Source: DAOSVX01 sp964440405
Lineage (GTDB): Bacteria > Bacillota_I > Bacilli_A > RF39 > UBA660
Direction of reading: 5' to 3'
Assembly: GCA_964440405.1 (NCBI GenBank)
Contig: CAYTSB010000011.1
Span: 1 to 21,624, forward strand
Length of the DNA: 21,624 bases
Part shown: piece after piece, positions 1-7,901 of the stretch
Numbering within the stretch: the stretch's first letter is position 1
How the letters are laid out: the number at the start of each line of letters is the position of its first letter
Notes under the pieces: model-generated
The model's database searches: none
What the model was told of the DNA's origin: nothing
Seen by the model: only the letters and a program-made list of their open reading frames with translations
Translations under genes and position numbers: made by a program

Positions 1-83
1 AAAGATAATCCTGCTAAGGATAAAATGGCAAAAGCTAATAAAAATAATGTTAAAGTTCTACGACTTCTAAATATTGATACCAT
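1..83 (-). CDS. Partial unknown membrane or exported protein (N-terminus only)
   Basis: Only the first 27 codons lie in the window; the gene runs off the low-coordinate edge. An ATG at 83-81 has a ribosome binding site (AGGAG) about 7 bases upstream. The peptide begins with a basic stretch (RSRR) followed by a hydrophobic run rich in Leu, Ala and Phe, which reads as a signal peptide or first transmembrane segment. It lies just downstream of the gatB terminator and has its own extended -10 promoter, so it is probably a separate transcription unit. The family cannot be recognised from so little. Seen directly: start, RBS and hydrophobic segment. Inferred: membrane or exported location. Confidence 0.6.
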   Translation of the reverse strand, partial: MVSIFRSRRTLTLFLLAFAILSLAGLS

Positions 84-101
84 AACTATTCTCCTATTTA
101 A

Positions 102-110
102 ATTATAGCA
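102..110 (-). promoter_or_regulatory. Extended -10 promoter after the gatB terminator
   Basis: On the minus strand TGCTATAAT (110-102) is a perfect extended -10 element. It directly follows the T-tract of the gatB terminator. No good -35 box is seen 16-18 bases upstream, as expected for an extended -10 promoter. The predicted start is near 95, giving a leader of about 12 bases that contains the ribosome binding site of the partial gene. Confidence 0.55.
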
Positions 111-139
111 AAAAAGACTAGAATTTCCTAGTCTTTTTT
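110..139 (-). terminator. Intrinsic terminator of the hisS-aspS-gatCAB operon
   Basis: Perfect hairpin: GACTAG (116-121) pairs with CTAGTC (128-133) around a 6-base loop, flanked by A6 and T6 so the A:T stem can extend to 12 pairs. It reads as an intrinsic terminator on both strands. The gatB TAG stop (130-128) lies inside the stem, so the hairpin overlaps the end of the coding region. Confidence 0.85.
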
Positions 140-1558
140 ATTAATTATTTTTGTTAGAATATCTTTTACTAAATTAGGGTTGGCTTTACCTTTGGTTTCT
201 TTCATTATTTGGCCTACTAAATACTGGAAGACATTAGTTTTGCCATTATGATATTCAATTATTAGATTTTGATTATTATCTAGAATATTTTGAATAGTGC
301 TTTCTAATTCATTAGTGTCAGTTATTTGAGTAATGTTTTCTTTTTCAATAATATCCTTTGGATCAATTTTATTACTAATTGCTTTATTAAATATTTCTTT
401 AGCTTGTTTAGAAGAAATAATATTTTGATCTAATTTATTGATAATTGTATATAACATTTCAGGGATTAAATAAAAATCTTTAATTGAAATACTTTCTTTA
501 TTTAAAACACCTAGGATTTCACTAGTTAGCCAGTTAGAAGCTATTTTGGGATTAATACCTAAGTTAATACATTTTTCGTAATAATCTGCTAAAGCGATAT
601 CTTTAACAATGATAGAAGCATCATAATCAGATAAATTATATTGACTTAAATATATTTTCTTTCTTTCATAAGGAAGCAAAGGTATTTCTTTAACAATATT
701 TTTTAGCCAGTCTTGATCAATTGAAATAATAGGAATATTTGGTTCAATAAAATATTTATAATCAATACTCTCTTCTTTAGTACGCATTCTAATAGTAGTA
801 TTTGTTTCTTCGTCAAATCTTCGTGTTTCCTGAATTAATAAAGAAAGATTATTTTCATATAAATCTATTTGTCTTTTAGTTTCATAAATAATTGTTTCAT
901 AAATATTAGCTAAAGAATTAACATTTTTTACTTCTACTCTAGGAGTAATATATTGATCTTGTTCATTTTTTAAGTTGACATTAACATCACACCTGATTTG
1001 GCCTTTTTTTGTATCAGCTTCAGAAATATTACAATATTTTAAAACACTAATTAAATATTCTAAAAAAGATAACACTTCTTCGGCACTATAAAAGCATGGT
1101 TCAGTTACAATTTCAATTAAAGGAATACCAGCACGATTATAATCAATTAAAGAGCAATCACTATAGTGATTTAATCTGGCGGTATCTTCTTCTAAATGAA
1201 TATCATGAATTAAGACTTCTTTTATTTCATTATTAAAAGGAATATTAAATTTACCATTAATTCCGATTGGAAAATGAAATTGAGTTATTTGATAACCTTT
1301 AGGTAAATCAGGATAATAATAATTTTTTCGATCAAAAATAAGTTTATCTTGAATTGTACAATTTAAAACACTAGCCATTTTTAAGGCGTTTTTAAGGCAT
1401 TCTTTATTAAGAACAGGTAGTACTCCAGGAAGTGCTAAATCAATGGGTGAAACATTAAGATTGGGTATTTCATTGTATTCATTTTTACTATCTGAAAATA
1501 CTTTTCTTTGAGATTTCATTTCTATGTGAATTTCAAGACCGATAACAACTTTATACAT
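128..1558 (-). CDS. gatB: Asp-tRNA(Asn)/Glu-tRNA(Gln) amidotransferase subunit B
   Basis: GatB is the kinase-like subunit of the GatCAB transamidosome. It phosphorylates the misacylated Glu or Asp on tRNA, and ammonia from GatA then amidates it. The 476-residue length is normal. Visible signatures are the N-terminal VIGLEIHIE block, YYYPDLPKGYQI, the EEDTARL stretch and NRAGIPLIEIVTEP, followed by the helical C-terminal tRNA-binding (YqeY-like) domain ending near KGKANP. Start and gatA stop share one base (TAATG), with a strong GGGAGGAAA ribosome binding site inside the end of gatA, so translation is coupled. It is the last gene of the T-box-controlled operon, and its stop codon is in the terminator stem. 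Family assignment is secure; whether Asp-tRNA(Asn), Glu-tRNA(Gln) or both are substrates cannot be read from GatB. Confidence 0.97.
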   Translation of the reverse strand: MYKVVIGLEIHIEMKSQRKVFSDSKNEYNEIPNLNVSPIDLALPGVLPVLNKECLKNALKMASVLNCTIQDKLIFDRKNYYYPDLPKGYQITQFHFPIGINGKFNIPFNNEIKEVLIHDIHLEEDTARLNHYSDCSLIDYNRAGIPLIEIVTEPCFYSAEEVLSFLEYLISVLKYCNISEADTKKGQIRCDVNVNLKNEQDQYITPRVEVKNVNSLANIYETIIYETKRQIDLYENNLSLLIQETRRFDEETNTTIRMRTKEESIDYKYFIEPNIPIISIDQDWLKNIVKEIPLLPYERKKIYLSQYNLSDYDASIIVKDIALADYYEKCINLGINPKIASNWLTSEILGVLNKESISIKDFYLIPEMLYTIINKLDQNIISSKQAKEIFNKAISNKIDPKDIIEKENITQITDTNELESTIQNILDNNQNLIIEYHNGKTNVFQYLVGQIMKETKGKANPNLVKDILTKIINKKD

Positions 1559-2991
1559 TAATTTTCCTCCCCTGCTGTTTGATTTTTATAAGGAAGAATT
1601 TCTTCTATCTTGTTAGCTATATTTAATATATTACCATCATCTTTAATTTTACCAGTAATGTTTATGGCAATTGGTAAATTATTAACAAAGCCACTAGGAA
1701 TAGTAATACTAGGATAACCACCAAAGTTAGCAATTGCTAAATGATTCTCTAAAATCGTCATTTCACTTGATAATATTTCATTAGTTTCACTAATTTTTCG
1801 AGCAGGAAGATTAGCTGGTAAAATCAAACCATCATATTCAGTAAAAAATTTATTAATAGTATCAACTATTAATCTTCGTGCTTTTAAAGCATTTATATAG
1901 TATCTTTCCTGATTTTCTTTTTGAAGAACATAGCTGCCAATAATAAATCTTCTTTTAATTAAAGTTGAAAACCCTTTAGTACGATGATCCTTAATTACTT
2001 CACTAATGTTTTTACCTACTCCTCTTTCACCGAAAATAATCCCGGTCAGATTTGAATAATTACTTGTGGCTTCAGCACATGAAATAGTGACATAAGTAGG
2101 ATATATAGCCTTTAAAATATTTAAATTAATACGCTCTTCTTTAATTTCAATTCCTGTATTTTTTATTTTATTAATAGTTTCTTTAAAAGTATTTAAAGTG
2201 GCAATTAATTCTTTTGATGGATTAGAATAATATTCAATATTACATAATTCTTTAATATAGAATAATTTTTTATTTTTAAGATCATTATTAATATTTTTTA
2301 ATAAATCAATATCTTTTGAATCATAAGTAGTCATATCTTTAGGATCTATTCCTTTGATTTCATTAATAACAATTGCTGCATCTTTAACGCTCCTAGTTAA
2401 TACACCAACAGTATCTAGGGAACTGGCAAATGCAAATAAACCATAACGGCTGACTAAACCATAAGTGGGTTTATACCCTACTATTCCAGTTAATGCCGCA
2501 GGTTTACGAACTGAATCTCCAGTATCAGAACCGATTGCAAAATAAACTAAGCCACTGGCTACAACTGCTGCACTGCCAGCTGATGAACCACCACAAATAT
2601 GTTCAGTATTCCAAGGATTTTTTACTATTCCAGTATGACCGGTTGTTCCAGTAGAACCCATCCCCAGTTCATCTAATACTGTTTTGCCAATGCAAACTGC
2701 ACCAGCTTGATTTAATTTATCATAAATAGTAGCATCAAATACCGGAGTATAATTTTTTAGGGTATTAGATGATCCCGTAGTTAAGATTCCTTTAGTTGCA
2801 AAATTATCTTTTAAGGCATAAGGAATTCCGCTTAATAAATTAGCAGTTATTTTAGTTTCCCTATCTTCCATTATAATTACAAATGCATTATATTTTTTTT
2901 GATTATCTTGAGCATTTTCTAAAGTCTTTTTAATTAATTCGTTTTTATAATCCGAATTATTAATTAATTTGTCATGTAATTCTGTAATCAT
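1558..2991 (-). CDS. gatA: Asp-tRNA(Asn)/Glu-tRNA(Gln) amidotransferase subunit A
   Basis: GatA is the glutaminase of GatCAB: it hydrolyses glutamine and channels ammonia to GatB. The 477-residue protein has the amidase-signature Ser-cisSer-Lys triad at family spacing: Lys61 (in ALKDNF), Ser136 (in GGSSAGS) and Ser160 (in SDTGDS). The block VGYKPTYGLVSRYGLFAFAS follows. Asp159 stands just before the nucleophile where many bacterial enzymes have Gly (GGS); from memory, mycoplasma GatA also has GDS, so this need not impair activity. It overlaps gatC by 4 bp (ATGA) and shares one base with gatB, so the three subunits are translated in a coupled fashion. Assignment is secure. Confidence 0.97.
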   Translation of the reverse strand: MITELHDKLINNSDYKNELIKKTLENAQDNQKKYNAFVIIMEDRETKITANLLSGIPYALKDNFATKGILTTGSSNTLKNYTPVFDATIYDKLNQAGAVCIGKTVLDELGMGSTGTTGHTGIVKNPWNTEHICGGSSAGSAAVVASGLVYFAIGSDTGDSVRKPAALTGIVGYKPTYGLVSRYGLFAFASSLDTVGVLTRSVKDAAIVINEIKGIDPKDMTTYDSKDIDLLKNINNDLKNKKLFYIKELCNIEYYSNPSKELIATLNTFKETINKIKNTGIEIKEERINLNILKAIYPTYVTISCAEATSNYSNLTGIIFGERGVGKNISEVIKDHRTKGFSTLIKRRFIIGSYVLQKENQERYYINALKARRLIVDTINKFFTEYDGLILPANLPARKISETNEILSSEMTILENHLAIANFGGYPSITIPSGFVNNLPIAINITGKIKDDGNILNIANKIEEILPYKNQTAGEEN

Positions 2992-3290
2992 TCACCCACC
3001 ACCTTTGGAATTTTAATTTCTCTACCTTCAATTTCTTGAGCATTTTTTAAAATATCTTCAATTGCCAAAGATTTTTGAGGAATATCTTCACTTAAAGAAA
3101 CTGCAACTGGAAAAGGATGGGTCATTGGTTCGGCCTCATCTATTCCTGGAATTTCATTAATTAAATTAATTGAATCTTCAATATAATTAAACTCTTCTAA
3201 AATCAATTTATTTTCTACCGGATCTAATCCAATCAATAAATTATCAGCTAAATGATTAATTACTTCTTCATTAAATTTATTTTTCATCAT
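2988..3290 (-). CDS. gatC: Asp-tRNA(Asn)/Glu-tRNA(Gln) amidotransferase subunit C
   Basis: GatC is the small subunit that wraps the GatA-GatB interface and stabilises the complex. The 100-residue protein fits the family length. It has an N-terminal helical part (EEVINHLADNLLIGL), the central Glu-Pro segment (DEAEPMTHPFPV), a Glu-Asp where the family often has ReD, the helix IEDILKNAQ and the terminal IPKVVGE. The start overlaps the last 14 bases of aspS, and the ribosome binding site is weak (GTGG), suggesting coupling to aspS translation. A second ATG lies one codon downstream and could be the start. It overlaps gatA by 4 bp. Sequence identity with typical GatC is modest, but position and C-terminal motif make the call firm. 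Confidence 0.9.
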   Translation of the reverse strand: MMKNKFNEEVINHLADNLLIGLDPVENKLILEEFNYIEDSINLINEIPGIDEAEPMTHPFPVAVSLSEDIPQKSLAIEDILKNAQEIEGREIKIPKVVGE

Positions 3291-5022
3291 CTACCACTTT
3301 TAATCCTAATTCTTTTAATTGTCTTTCGCTGATAGAGCTTGGACATTCGTTCATTAAGTCCGCTGCGCTTTGAATTTTTGGAAAGGCAATAACATCTTTA
3401 ATATTATCAGTTCCAGTTAGAATCATTACTATTCGATCAATTCCAGGGGCAATACCAGCATGAGGAGGAGCTCCATATTGGAAAGCTTCTAAGAAAAATC
3501 CAAATTTATTTTTTGCTTCTTCTTTGCTAATTCCTAAAGCATCAAATACTTGTGACTGAATGCTCTGATCATGGATTCTAACACTGCCACTGGCCAGTTC
3601 ATAGCCATTAACTACGATATCATAACTGCGAGCATAACAATGCTCCGGATCAGTCATTAGTTTAACATCATTAGGCATAGTGAAAGGATGATGAGCTGCC
3701 ATCCATTTATTTTCAGTTTCAGAATATTCAAACATTGGAAAATCAGTAATCCATAGAAAATTATACATATTATCAGGAATTAAATTTAATTCTTTAGCAA
3801 TTTTATTTCTTAAACCACCTAAAGTAGCATTAACAACTTTTTTCTTATCAGCCACAATTAAAATAGTATCGTTGTTTTGAAGATTTAATTTAGTTTTTAA
3901 AAAATCTAATTTATCTTTTTCGATATTTTTAACTACCGAACCATTAAACTCATTATTAATATAGTTAATTGAAATTAAGCCTTTAGCTCCTAGACTTTTA
4001 GCATAAATAGTTAAATTATCAATTTCTTTATGACTGAATAAATGATTAACAACAATACATTTAATAATGCCATTGTCAGCTATAATATCTTGAAACATTT
4101 TAAAATTAGTGTTGCTAAAAACATCAGTAATATCCTTTAAATGCATTTCAAATCTAGTATCTGGCTTATCAGTACCATAAATGGTAATTGCATCATCATA
4201 CTTAATTCTTGGAAACTTTGGTAAAACAATATTTTTAGTTTCTTTGAAAATATATTTAAGCATTCCTTCAGCTACTTCAAAAACATCTTCTTCAACTGCA
4301 AAACTCATTTCTAAGTCAATTTGAGTAAATTCCGGTTGACGATCTGCTCTCAAATCCTCATCTCTAAAACATTTCGCAATTTGATAATATTTTTCAAAAC
4401 CAGCAATCATTAATAATTGTTTAAAAATTTGAGGACTTTGGGGAAGAGCATAGAATGCTCCTTTGTTAATTCGTGATGGCACAACATAATCTCTTGCTCC
4501 TTCAGGAGTACTTTTACATAAGATAGGAGTTTCTATTTCAGTAAAGCCTAAATTATCTAAATAGTCTCTAATGCTTTTAGTAACCTGATGACGAAGTTTT
4601 AAGATATTTTGATATTTATCTTTTCTTAGTTGTAAATAGCGATATTTTAAAGCAATATTTTCATTAGCATCAGCATCTTCAAAAATATTAAAGGGAAGCG
4701 TTTCACAGGTGTTTAAAATTTCAAGCTCTTCTACAGCTATTTCCACTTCACCAGTAGGCATATTTTTATTGATCATTGCCGGAGTTCTTTTAATAATTAC
4801 ACCATTTACTTTAAGGCAATATTCATTTTTTAAATTTTCAGCTAAAGCAAATATTTCTTTTTGAGTATTTTCATTAAATACTAACTGAATAAGCCCAGTT
4901 TTATCTCTTAAAAGAACAAAAATCATGCCCCCTAGCTTTCTTATTTTATGCACCCAGCCATATAATTCCACATTCTTTTCAACATCTTTAATTGTAAAAT
5001 TACCATTATTATATTTTTTCAT
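3277..5022 (-). CDS. aspS: Aspartate-tRNA ligase (bacterial type)
   Basis: A class II synthetase charging tRNA(Asp). At 581 residues it has the bacterial layout: N-terminal OB-fold anticodon domain (GWVHKIRKLGGMIF), catalytic domain with motif 2 (FRDEDLRADRQPEFTQIDLE), the inserted GAD domain in the middle, and motif 3 (GIAPGIDRIVMIL). ASGSVRIHD and GAPPHAG are also present. The ATG has a GGAGTG ribosome binding site that overlaps the hisS stop; gatC starts inside its end. Linkage to gatCAB fits a non-discriminating enzyme that also makes Asp-tRNA(Asn). Against that, the anticodon-domain loop reads K-L-G-G, with Leu where the non-discriminating Pseudomonas enzyme (from memory) has His. Specificity is therefore open. 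Confidence 0.97.
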   Translation of the reverse strand: MKKYNNGNFTIKDVEKNVELYGWVHKIRKLGGMIFVLLRDKTGLIQLVFNENTQKEIFALAENLKNEYCLKVNGVIIKRTPAMINKNMPTGEVEIAVEELEILNTCETLPFNIFEDADANENIALKYRYLQLRKDKYQNILKLRHQVTKSIRDYLDNLGFTEIETPILCKSTPEGARDYVVPSRINKGAFYALPQSPQIFKQLLMIAGFEKYYQIAKCFRDEDLRADRQPEFTQIDLEMSFAVEEDVFEVAEGMLKYIFKETKNIVLPKFPRIKYDDAITIYGTDKPDTRFEMHLKDITDVFSNTNFKMFQDIIADNGIIKCIVVNHLFSHKEIDNLTIYAKSLGAKGLISINYINNEFNGSVVKNIEKDKLDFLKTKLNLQNNDTILIVADKKKVVNATLGGLRNKIAKELNLIPDNMYNFLWITDFPMFEYSETENKWMAAHHPFTMPNDVKLMTDPEHCYARSYDIVVNGYELASGSVRIHDQSIQSQVFDALGISKEEAKNKFGFFLEAFQYGAPPHAGIAPGIDRIVMILTGTDNIKDVIAFPKIQSAADLMNECPSSISERQLKELGLKVVDDEK

Positions 5023-5031
5023 CTTTCACTC

Positions 5032-6297
5032 CTATAAATTCAAGTCTAAAAAATCAATTAATTCTGATTCTTGAATTTTAGTTTCTTCTTTAGTTAAATT
5101 ATCTTTAACTTGAATAACTCTATTTTTTATATCTTCATCATTTAAAATAATAAAATATTTAGTATTTAAACGATCACCTTGTTTAAATTGGCCTTTTAAA
5201 TTACGACCTAGATAATCCAGATCAGCAATAAAGCCATTCATTCGAAGTAATCTAACAAGTTCTATAGCTTTTCTTTTTTCAGTAGCACTGACATACATAA
5301 GAAATATATCAATTTCATCAGTAATATCTAATTTGATGTCTTCTTTTTCTAAAGCTAACATTAAACGATCGATTCCCATTGCAAACCCTACTCCGGGAGT
5401 ATCATCCCCACCAAGATTTTTTACTAGATCATTATATCTGCCCCCGGCTGCTAAAGCATTCTGACTACCAAAATCTTTAATATCCGCAATGATTTCAAAG
5501 ACAGTATGATTATAATAGTCCAATCCCCTAATAATATTAGGATCAATTTCATAGTCAACTTCTAAAATATCTAAATAATTTTGAACTAATTCAAATCTTT
5601 TTAAAGATTCCTCATTTAAATAATCTATTATTTGAGGAGCATTTTTAATTATTTCATTTTCTTGATCATATTTACAATCTAAAATTCTTAAAGGATTTTT
5701 TAAATATCTTTGTTGACAATCAGGACATAATTTATCAATATTTGGTCTTAGGTAATCAATTAAGACTTCACGATATTTATTTCTTGAGGCTGTATCACCT
5801 AAAGAATTAATTTTAACTTTAATGCCTTTTAAGCCAAGCATTTTATAAAATTCAACTGGAATAGATATTACTTCTGCATCACTGTAAGGATCATCAGTAC
5901 CAATAATTTCTATCCCAAACTGAGTAAATTCCCTGTTTCTACCACTTTGTGGTCTTTCATAACGATACATTGTCCCATTATAATATAATTTTACTGGTTG
6001 ATTAGCTTCGCCATACATTTTATTTTCCAAATAACTTCTAACTACTGAAGCTGTCCCTTCCGGTCTTAAAGTTATATTTCTGGCGCCACGGTCAATAAAA
6101 TCATAAGTTTCCTTGGTAACTATATCGGTAGTATCACCTACTCCACGATGAAAAAGTTCACTGACTTCAAATATTGGTGTTCTAATAAAATTGTAATTAT
6201 ATTTTTCACATAAAGAAGCAATCACATTATTAACATATTGCCACTTCTTAGCTTCCATTCCGTATAAATCAATGGTTCCTTTTGGTTTAGTTATCAT
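5032..6297 (-). CDS. hisS: Histidine-tRNA ligase
   Basis: A class II synthetase charging tRNA(His). From the ATG at 6297-6295 it is 421 residues, the normal length. Visible signatures are LRPEGTASV (about 77-85), motif 2 YRYERPQSGR (111-120), the histidine-A loop GLDYYNHTVFEI, AAGGRYNDL and GVGFAMGIDR (motif 3), then the C-terminal anticodon domain. This start is chosen because ATTAGGAGGATTT precedes it with ideal spacing. An in-frame start ten codons upstream would lie in the T-box leader and add a hydrophobic stretch foreign to the family. It leads the hisS-aspS-gatC-gatA-gatB operon, 9 bp before aspS. Its expression should depend on the T-box in its leader. Confidence 0.97.
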   Translation of the reverse strand: MITKPKGTIDLYGMEAKKWQYVNNVIASLCEKYNYNFIRTPIFEVSELFHRGVGDTTDIVTKETYDFIDRGARNITLRPEGTASVVRSYLENKMYGEANQPVKLYYNGTMYRYERPQSGRNREFTQFGIEIIGTDDPYSDAEVISIPVEFYKMLGLKGIKVKINSLGDTASRNKYREVLIDYLRPNIDKLCPDCQQRYLKNPLRILDCKYDQENEIIKNAPQIIDYLNEESLKRFELVQNYLDILEVDYEIDPNIIRGLDYYNHTVFEIIADIKDFGSQNALAAGGRYNDLVKNLGGDDTPGVGFAMGIDRLMLALEKEDIKLDITDEIDIFLMYVSATEKRKAIELVRLLRMNGFIADLDYLGRNLKGQFKQGDRLNTKYFIILNDEDIKNRVIQVKDNLTKEETKIQESELIDFLDLNL

Positions 6298-6443
6298 AAA
6301 TCCTCCTAATAAAAAAAGTACTGTCATGTAAGGACGGGAATTCCCGCGGTGCCACCTTACTTTACAAAAGTACTCTTATTAATTATATCGCTATCTTGCG
6401 TTCTATCAGTTAAAAAGGCGTCACTCTCTTGATAGAAAATTCC
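6298..6443 (-). ncRNA. T-box leader RNA with very short Stem I controlling hisS-aspS-gatCAB
   Basis: The core T-box sequence AAGGTGGCACCGCGG (6358-6344) is a near-perfect match to the family consensus. GUAAGG (6360-6355) and CCUUAC (6333-6328) form the antiterminator stem around the palindromic hairpin CGGGAATTCCCG (6346-6335). The bulge reads UGGC, so it should pair with a tRNA ending in discriminator G. A short 5' hairpin, UUCUAUCA (6437-6430) with UGAUAGAA (6408-6401), carries AGAGAG at its 5' inner edge and AAC at its 3' inner edge, the expected specifier place. The whole leader is only about 146 bases and lacks the usual distal Stem I. A U7 tract (6317-6311) precedes the hisS ribosome binding site. 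T-box identity is firm; specifier and folding are inferred. Confidence 0.88.
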
Positions 6444-6449
6444 ATTTAT

Positions 6450-6478
6450 ATTGTAGCAATAACTAAACTTATAGTCAA
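6450..6478 (-). promoter_or_regulatory. Sigma-70-type promoter of the hisS operon
   Basis: On the minus strand TTGACT (6478-6473), a 17-base spacer and TACAAT (6455-6450) form a near-consensus vegetative promoter. The predicted start near 6443 gives the T-box leader described here. It lies just downstream of the stop codon of the preceding unknown gene, with no terminator in between. Confidence 0.85.
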
Positions 6479-6492
6479 GAATTAATAGATTT

Positions 6493-7116
6493 CTAATTTT
6501 GTTTTGGAGTTGAATTTGTCAAATAATATCTAATAATACTTCTTTTTTCAAGACTATCTATTTCAAAAGTTTTGAAGTCCAAAGTATTATTTTTATAATA
6601 GTTTAAGTTACTATAAAATATTTCTTCAATATTTGAGCCATTATAAATACCTTCAGCAATAGCTTTCATAATTGATAGTCCATAATTACTATTTAAAGGA
6701 ATAATTTCATCAAATTCCTGATCAAAATTGGGAAGATATAAATCAATATAACTATTGATATCTAAAGCTATATATCTCTCATCTTGTAATAATTCTATAA
6801 TTAATTTAACTCTGTTTTTAGAATAACAGGGATTAAGCAAGTATCTAAAATCGATCCCTCTATTAATTAAATTTTGGACAGCAGCTAAATCAATTTCATA
6901 ATCTTCAATCAATTGCTCTGGATCTTTATTTGCTAAGTAAGCTTGGAGCTTTTTAAGCATTATTTCATATGAACTTAATTCAGGATCTAGAAAAGGTTTA
7001 AAATCCACCCCTAATGATATACAATCAATAATTTGATCCAGATTATCTTTAGGAAGATAATCTACAGCTTCTAATAATTTTTCTAATTCATTATTTTTGA
7101 GTTTTAAAACACCCAT
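6493..7116 (-). CDS. Unknown cytoplasmic protein with degenerate helical repeats
   Basis: I do not recognise this 207-residue protein as a characterised family. Two internal repeats can be seen: residues 30-57 contain LGVDFKPFLDPELS and residues 81-109 contain RGIDFRYLLNPCYS. Each has a helix, then G-[VI]-DF-x2-[FL]-L-[DN]-P, then a second helix. A third, weaker copy may lie in the C-terminal third (EGIYNGSNIEEIF). This resembles, in pattern only, the short helical G-[IVL]-D repeats of uncharacterised gut-Firmicute proteins. There is no signal peptide or transmembrane segment. The ATG has an AGGTGAT ribosome binding site five bases upstream. It sits alone between a terminator and the hisS promoter. 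Function unknown. Confidence 0.75.
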   Translation of the reverse strand: MGVLKLKNNELEKLLEAVDYLPKDNLDQIIDCISLGVDFKPFLDPELSSYEIMLKKLQAYLANKDPEQLIEDYEIDLAAVQNLINRGIDFRYLLNPCYSKNRVKLIIELLQDERYIALDINSYIDLYLPNFDQEFDEIIPLNSNYGLSIMKAIAEGIYNGSNIEEIFYSNLNYYKNNTLDFKTFEIDSLEKRSIIRYYLTNSTPKQN

Positions 7117-7140
7117 AATATCACCTAACTTTCATAAACA

Positions 7141-7146
7141 ATTATA
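7141..7146 (-). promoter_or_regulatory. Possible -10 box for the 207-residue unknown gene
   Basis: A TATAAT hexamer (7146-7141, minus strand) lies about 25 bases before the start codon, downstream of the preceding terminator. No convincing -35 box is present at 16-18 bases, so this is a weak call resting on the -10 alone and on the need for a promoter after the terminator. Confidence 0.35.
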
Positions 7147-7193
7147 TTCATTAGGGATCTAAATTAATCTATTAATTTGATTTTTTATACAAC

Positions 7194-7219
7194 AAAAAAA
7201 CCCAATTAAGGGTTATTTT
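7194..7219 (-). terminator. Intrinsic terminator of the 220-residue unknown gene
   Basis: On the minus strand AACCC (7214-7210 side) pairs with GGGTT (7203-7199) around a 6-base loop, followed by a run of T. Outer A:T pairs can form beyond a single T-T mismatch. The TAA stop of the gene (7215-7213) lies within the 5' arm. Confidence 0.75.
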
Positions 7220-7875
7220 AAATCTTTATAATCTTGAGGAAAATATATCAGTCTTCTTAATGGAGTTTCAAAATTTTTAGTATGTAATTCATCTAAAGTT
7301 GAATATAACTTCATTATTTTAATAAAGCGCTCATCAAGATTCATCCTACCATTTTTGGAATTTTTAAATGAATAAATACAATCTGTTCCTGAACTTTGTA
7401 ATTCGCTGGTAATAATTTCTTGAAATTCATCTAGATTATCATAAATAATTCTTCCTTTAGCTTTACTTTCACGATTTAAATCACTAACTACAAAAGGATG
7501 GTTATATTTTTCTTCTAAAAATTCTGCCATATCACAATAAGCTCTAACTCCAGCAAGGGTCTTTACTTTAATTGAAGGTGGTAGATTAATAAAATGATCA
7601 ATATAAAGGCTAGTAATTAAACCTCTAATTCCAATATCATTTTTATTTTTATAAAAATCTCTGCTTTCCATTTGTTTTTTCTTTATTAAATCAACCATAT
7701 GTTGTGATAAAGGTAGTAATTCAATATCTGCATCAGTAGCTGAGATATAATAAGGATTTATAATTCCATTTTCTTTTAAATATTTATACGCCATAAAACA
7801 TGATAGATTAATTATTCTGAGAAATTGGAGTTCCTCTAATGTTAATTTATCTATAATTTCATCTGTTTTAACCAT
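7213..7875 (-). CDS. Unknown soluble protein (220 residues)
   Basis: I recognise no family. The protein is soluble, mostly helical by composition, with no signal peptide or membrane segment. Segments that could be used for searching are LTLEELQFLRIINLS near the N-terminus, RGLITSLYIDHFINLPP around residues 84-100, and the C-terminal ETPLRRLIYFPQDY. The ATG has a consensus ribosome binding site (TAGGAGG) at good spacing. It has its own promoter in the end of dtd, and no terminator separates it from comN-relA-dtd, so it may also be read through from there. It ends in its own terminator. Coding quality is clear from the RBS, promoter and length; function is unknown. Confidence 0.8.
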   Translation of the reverse strand: MVKTDEIIDKLTLEELQFLRIINLSCFMAYKYLKENGIINPYYISATDADIELLPLSQHMVDLIKKKQMESRDFYKNKNDIGIRGLITSLYIDHFINLPPSIKVKTLAGVRAYCDMAEFLEEKYNHPFVVSDLNRESKAKGRIIYDNLDEFQEIITSELQSSGTDCIYSFKNSKNGRMNLDERFIKIMKLYSTLDELHTKNFETPLRRLIYFPQDYKDLK

Positions 7876-7901
7876 TTAAACCTCCTAAAGTTTTATTAAC
7901 T

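Noticed and set aside
1558..2991. GatA Gly-to-Asp change before the nucleophile Ser160 as a sign of inactivation
   Set aside because: Lys61, Ser136 and Ser160 are intact at correct spacing, and a GDS version is, from memory, found in functional mycoplasma GatA.
6298..6327. Ten-codon N-terminal extension of hisS
   Set aside because: It lies in the T-box leader up to the U-tract, has no ribosome binding site, and the ATG at 6297 has a perfect AGGAGG site and the family-typical N-terminus.
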